A stretch of DNA of 64,000 nucleotides from assembly GCF_038024855.1 (NCBI RefSeq), contig NZ_CP139089.1:3320501-3384500 (forward strand), read 5' to 3'. Position numbers and translations under genes: made by a program. Shown one piece after another: positions 62,172 to 64,000 of this stretch; position 1 is the first letter of the stretch, and every line of letters begins with the position of its first letter. The stretch is from Methylocella tundrae. Lineage in GTDB: Bacteria; Pseudomonadota; Alphaproteobacteria; Rhizobiales; Beijerinckiaceae. The notes under the pieces are model-generated. The model saw only the letters and a program-made list of their open reading frames with translations, was not told the origin of the DNA and did no database searches.

Positions 62172-62963
62172 ATGGAGCGCATGGGAATGGGGAAGGTTTC
62201 GGGTCTTTATCGATATCCTGTCAAGGGCTTTACGGCGCAGCCGCTGACGGAAGTGGCCGTCATGCCGGCGGCCGGATTTCCAAAGGACCGGTTTTACGCC
62301 TTCAGCAAGGGCACGCTTCAGCCGAGCGATTATGAGGCCGCGCCCCGTCCGAAAACCGATTTTCTGATGCTGCTGTTGCATGAACAATTGGCGAAGCTTG
62401 ATGCAAAATTCGATGATGGCGGTGATGATCGCCTGTTGCTCTCAATGGGCGGCAAGCCGTTGTTCAGCGGTTCGCTGACCCAGGCCGAGGATGTTGAGCG
62501 TCTTGAGCAATTCATCGCGGCTTTCATGAACGGCAAGGTGTCGGGACAGCCGAAACTGCTGCGTATCGAAGGGCGCCAGTTCACTGATGTGGCGGTGACG
62601 AGCGAAGCCATGATGCGGGCGGTCTCGCTGATCAATCTGAAGTCTGTGCGCGTTCTTGAAGAGGCTGTCGGCGCGCCGGTCGATCCGTTGCGCTTTCGCG
62701 CCAATATTTACTTCGAAGGCGACAACCCCTGGGAGGAATTCGACTGGATCGGCAAGGAGGTTCGCATCGGTCCCGCCGGGGCCGTCGGCGTTTTGCGCAC
62801 GAAGCGCTGCGGCGCGACCAACGTCAATCCAGCGACGGCGGAGCGTGACCGCAATCTGCCCGCGGCCCTCGTTCGCGCCTTCAATCATCCGGACATGGGC
62901 ATCTATGTCGAAATGAAAGAGGGCGCCGATATCACTCTTGGCGACGTCATCACTCTCGCTTAG
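62172..62963 (+). CDS. MOSC-domain protein
   Basis: 263 residues. The N-terminal beta-barrel begins GKVSGLYRYPVKGFTAQPLT. The C-terminal MOSC domain shows PLRFRANIYFEGDNPWEEFD followed by VRTKRCGATNVNP-like VLRTKRCGATNVNPATAERD with the conserved Cys. MOSC proteins handle sulfur or molybdenum-cofactor chemistry. ATG at 62181 is an alternative start. Its TAG stop is the first triplet of repeat copy C. Confidence 0.85.
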   Translation: MERMGMGKVSGLYRYPVKGFTAQPLTEVAVMPAAGFPKDRFYAFSKGTLQPSDYEAAPRPKTDFLMLLLHEQLAKLDAKFDDGGDDRLLLSMGGKPLFSGSLTQAEDVERLEQFIAAFMNGKVSGQPKLLRIEGRQFTDVAVTSEAMMRAVSLINLKSVRVLEEAVGAPVDPLRFRANIYFEGDNPWEEFDWIGKEVRIGPAGAVGVLRTKRCGATNVNPATAERDRNLPAALVRAFNHPDMGIYVEMKEGADITLGDVITLA

Positions 62964-63078
62964 AGCATATTCCGATCAGATCGGTTCGATCTGATCGACA
63001 AGGATATGCTCAAGTTTTTGAATCTGGAGCGATTTCTGATCGATCAAATGACTCCATTCGATCGGAAAGCGCTCTAGG
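62961..63078 (+). repeat. Dispersed palindromic repeat, copy C (118 bp)
   Basis: Starts TAGAGCATATTCCGATCAG and ends ATCGGAAAGCGCTCTA, so both ends are inverted copies of TAGAGC. It matches copy A almost base for base. TAG at 62961-62963 is the stop codon of the MOSC gene; CTAG follows at the far end. Confidence 0.92.
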
Positions 63079-63169
63079 GTTAAGCGATCGGGCCCTTGCG
63101 GGAATGGCGGCCCTCGTCATCTGCAGCTTTTGAACGGACGGTCGCGCAGCGGTCGTCGATTGAGGTTTT

Positions 63170-64000
63170 ATGGCGCAGCCTGGAGACGTTTTGGACGCTT
63201 CGAACGCATGGCCCGAGCTTGACTACGCGGCCGGCCGGGAGACCTATGAGACGCTGCATCTGTTGACGCAGATCGTCGGCAAGATCCGGCTGTCGCGAAC
63301 GCCCTGGCTCAATCACTCCTGGCATGTGACGCTTTATGCCTGCGCGCGAGGGTTGACGACTTCGCCAATCCCCTACGGCGAAGGCGCGTTCGAGATCTGC
63401 TTCGACTTTATCGCGCACCGGCTGATCGTCGAGACGAGCGATGGCCAAAGGTGGCATATGCCGCTCCGGTCTTCGACCATCGCCGATCTTTATGCGACGC
63501 TCATGGCGGGGCTCGCCGGCTTGGGCGTCCGATTGGCGATCAATGAAACGCCGAACGAACTCCCGGACCCGATCCGCTTCAATGAAGACCGGCTGCACGG
63601 CCATTATGATCCAGATCAGGCGCATCGCTTCTGGGAAGCGTTGCTGCGCATTGATCGTGTCTTTAAGCTGTTTCGCACCGGTTTTCTCGGCAAATGCAGC
63701 CCTGTGCATTTCTTCTGGGGCAGTTTCGATCTCGCCGTGACGCGCTTCTCCGGGCGGCGCGCGCCGCTGCATCCGGGCGGCGTTCCCTATCTTCCCGACA
63801 GCGTCGTGCGCGAGGCCTATTCGCATGAGGTGAGCAGCGCTGGCTTCTGGCCGGGCGGCGGCGGAATCGATTATCCAGCGTTCTATTCCTATGCCTATCC
63901 GGCGCCGCCCGGCTTTTCCTCGGCTGTCCTGCGTCCGCAACGGGCGTTTTTCAGCACAGACTTGCAGGAGTTCATCCTGCCTTACGACTGCGTGCGAACG
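63170..64000 (+). CDS. DUF5996-family protein (3' partial)
   Basis: 277 codons open to the window edge, starting ATG at 63170 (TTGAGGTTTT upstream). Sequence such as WPELDYAAGRETYETLHLLT, KIRLSRTPWLNHSWHVTLYA and FFWGSFDLAVTRFSGRRAPL matches DUF5996. The family spans ~300 residues and its function is unknown. The minus-strand frame over the same region is a shadow. Confidence 0.85.
   Translation, partial: MAQPGDVLDASNAWPELDYAAGRETYETLHLLTQIVGKIRLSRTPWLNHSWHVTLYACARGLTTSPIPYGEGAFEICFDFIAHRLIVETSDGQRWHMPLRSSTIADLYATLMAGLAGLGVRLAINETPNELPDPIRFNEDRLHGHYDPDQAHRFWEALLRIDRVFKLFRTGFLGKCSPVHFFWGSFDLAVTRFSGRRAPLHPGGVPYLPDSVVREAYSHEVSSAGFWPGGGGIDYPAFYSYAYPAPPGFSSAVLRPQRAFFSTDLQEFILPYDCVRT

Noticed and set aside
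63080..63940. 286-residue minus-strand frame at the right edge
   Set aside because: The plus strand encodes the DUF5996 protein across the same bases with a proper start; the minus frame has no recognisable domain.

Overview
The window is GC-rich DNA from an alphaproteobacterium of the Hyphomicrobiales. The evidence is family content: a TrcR/DUF1013 regulator, an MmcB-type repair protein, an IalB-like protein, DUF882 and MepA peptidases, and the rph-rdgB-hemW gene set. The secreted DUF2380/DUF3280-like pair and the overall base composition fit a Beijerinckiaceae/Methylocystaceae-type methylotroph, but that placement is inference.

Positions 1-23.5 kb are accessory DNA. On the far left is one very large minus-strand gene, not closed in the window, encoding a TIR domain, an nSTAND1-type NTPase, a coiled coil, one membrane segment and at least eleven 39-residue repeats. 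A decayed TPR gene, a decayed initiator-tRNA-like relic, a tyrosine integrase and a copy of the 3' half of tRNA-Thr(CGT) follow, which marks the right end of an integrated island near 6.03 kb. Small island-type genes interrupted by an ISL3 element, a secreted type-B carboxylesterase, and an IS630 relic split by an IS110-family element come next. A second island is framed by an exact 47-bp direct repeat: a 3' tRNA-Val(CAC) fragment at 13.73 kb and the intact tRNA-Val at 23.44 kb. It holds a frameshifted integrase, three insertion sequences placed end to end at CTAG sites, a secreted-protein/SRPBCC operon divergent from a histidine kinase-response regulator pair, and truncated genes.

Positions 23.5-64 kb look like chromosomal backbone. 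They hold a Mug-like glycosylase, a phospholipase C/acid phosphatase with an acyl-CoA dehydrogenase-like partner, a MotA/OmpA-type membrane pair, an AI-2E family transporter, mmcB, a DUF882 peptidase, hemW, rdgB-rph, apt-mtnP, msrP, a small helicase overlapping an osmoprotectant-type ABC transporter operon, nth, trcR, msrA, mepA, an IalB-like protein, an AsmA protein, a Crp/Fnr regulator, a 2OG-Fe dioxygenase, a 2Fe-2S ferredoxin, a class I amidotransferase, a MOSC protein and a DUF5996 protein running off the right edge. A second copy of the IS5-type element lies at 59.7 kb.

Two signals stand out. One is the membrane-anchored TIR-STAND repeat protein on an integrase-bearing island, a candidate anti-phage or sensing system. 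The other is a dispersed 40-118 bp palindromic element whose terminal TAG or TAA is itself the stop codon of the neighbouring gene in all four copies seen here.
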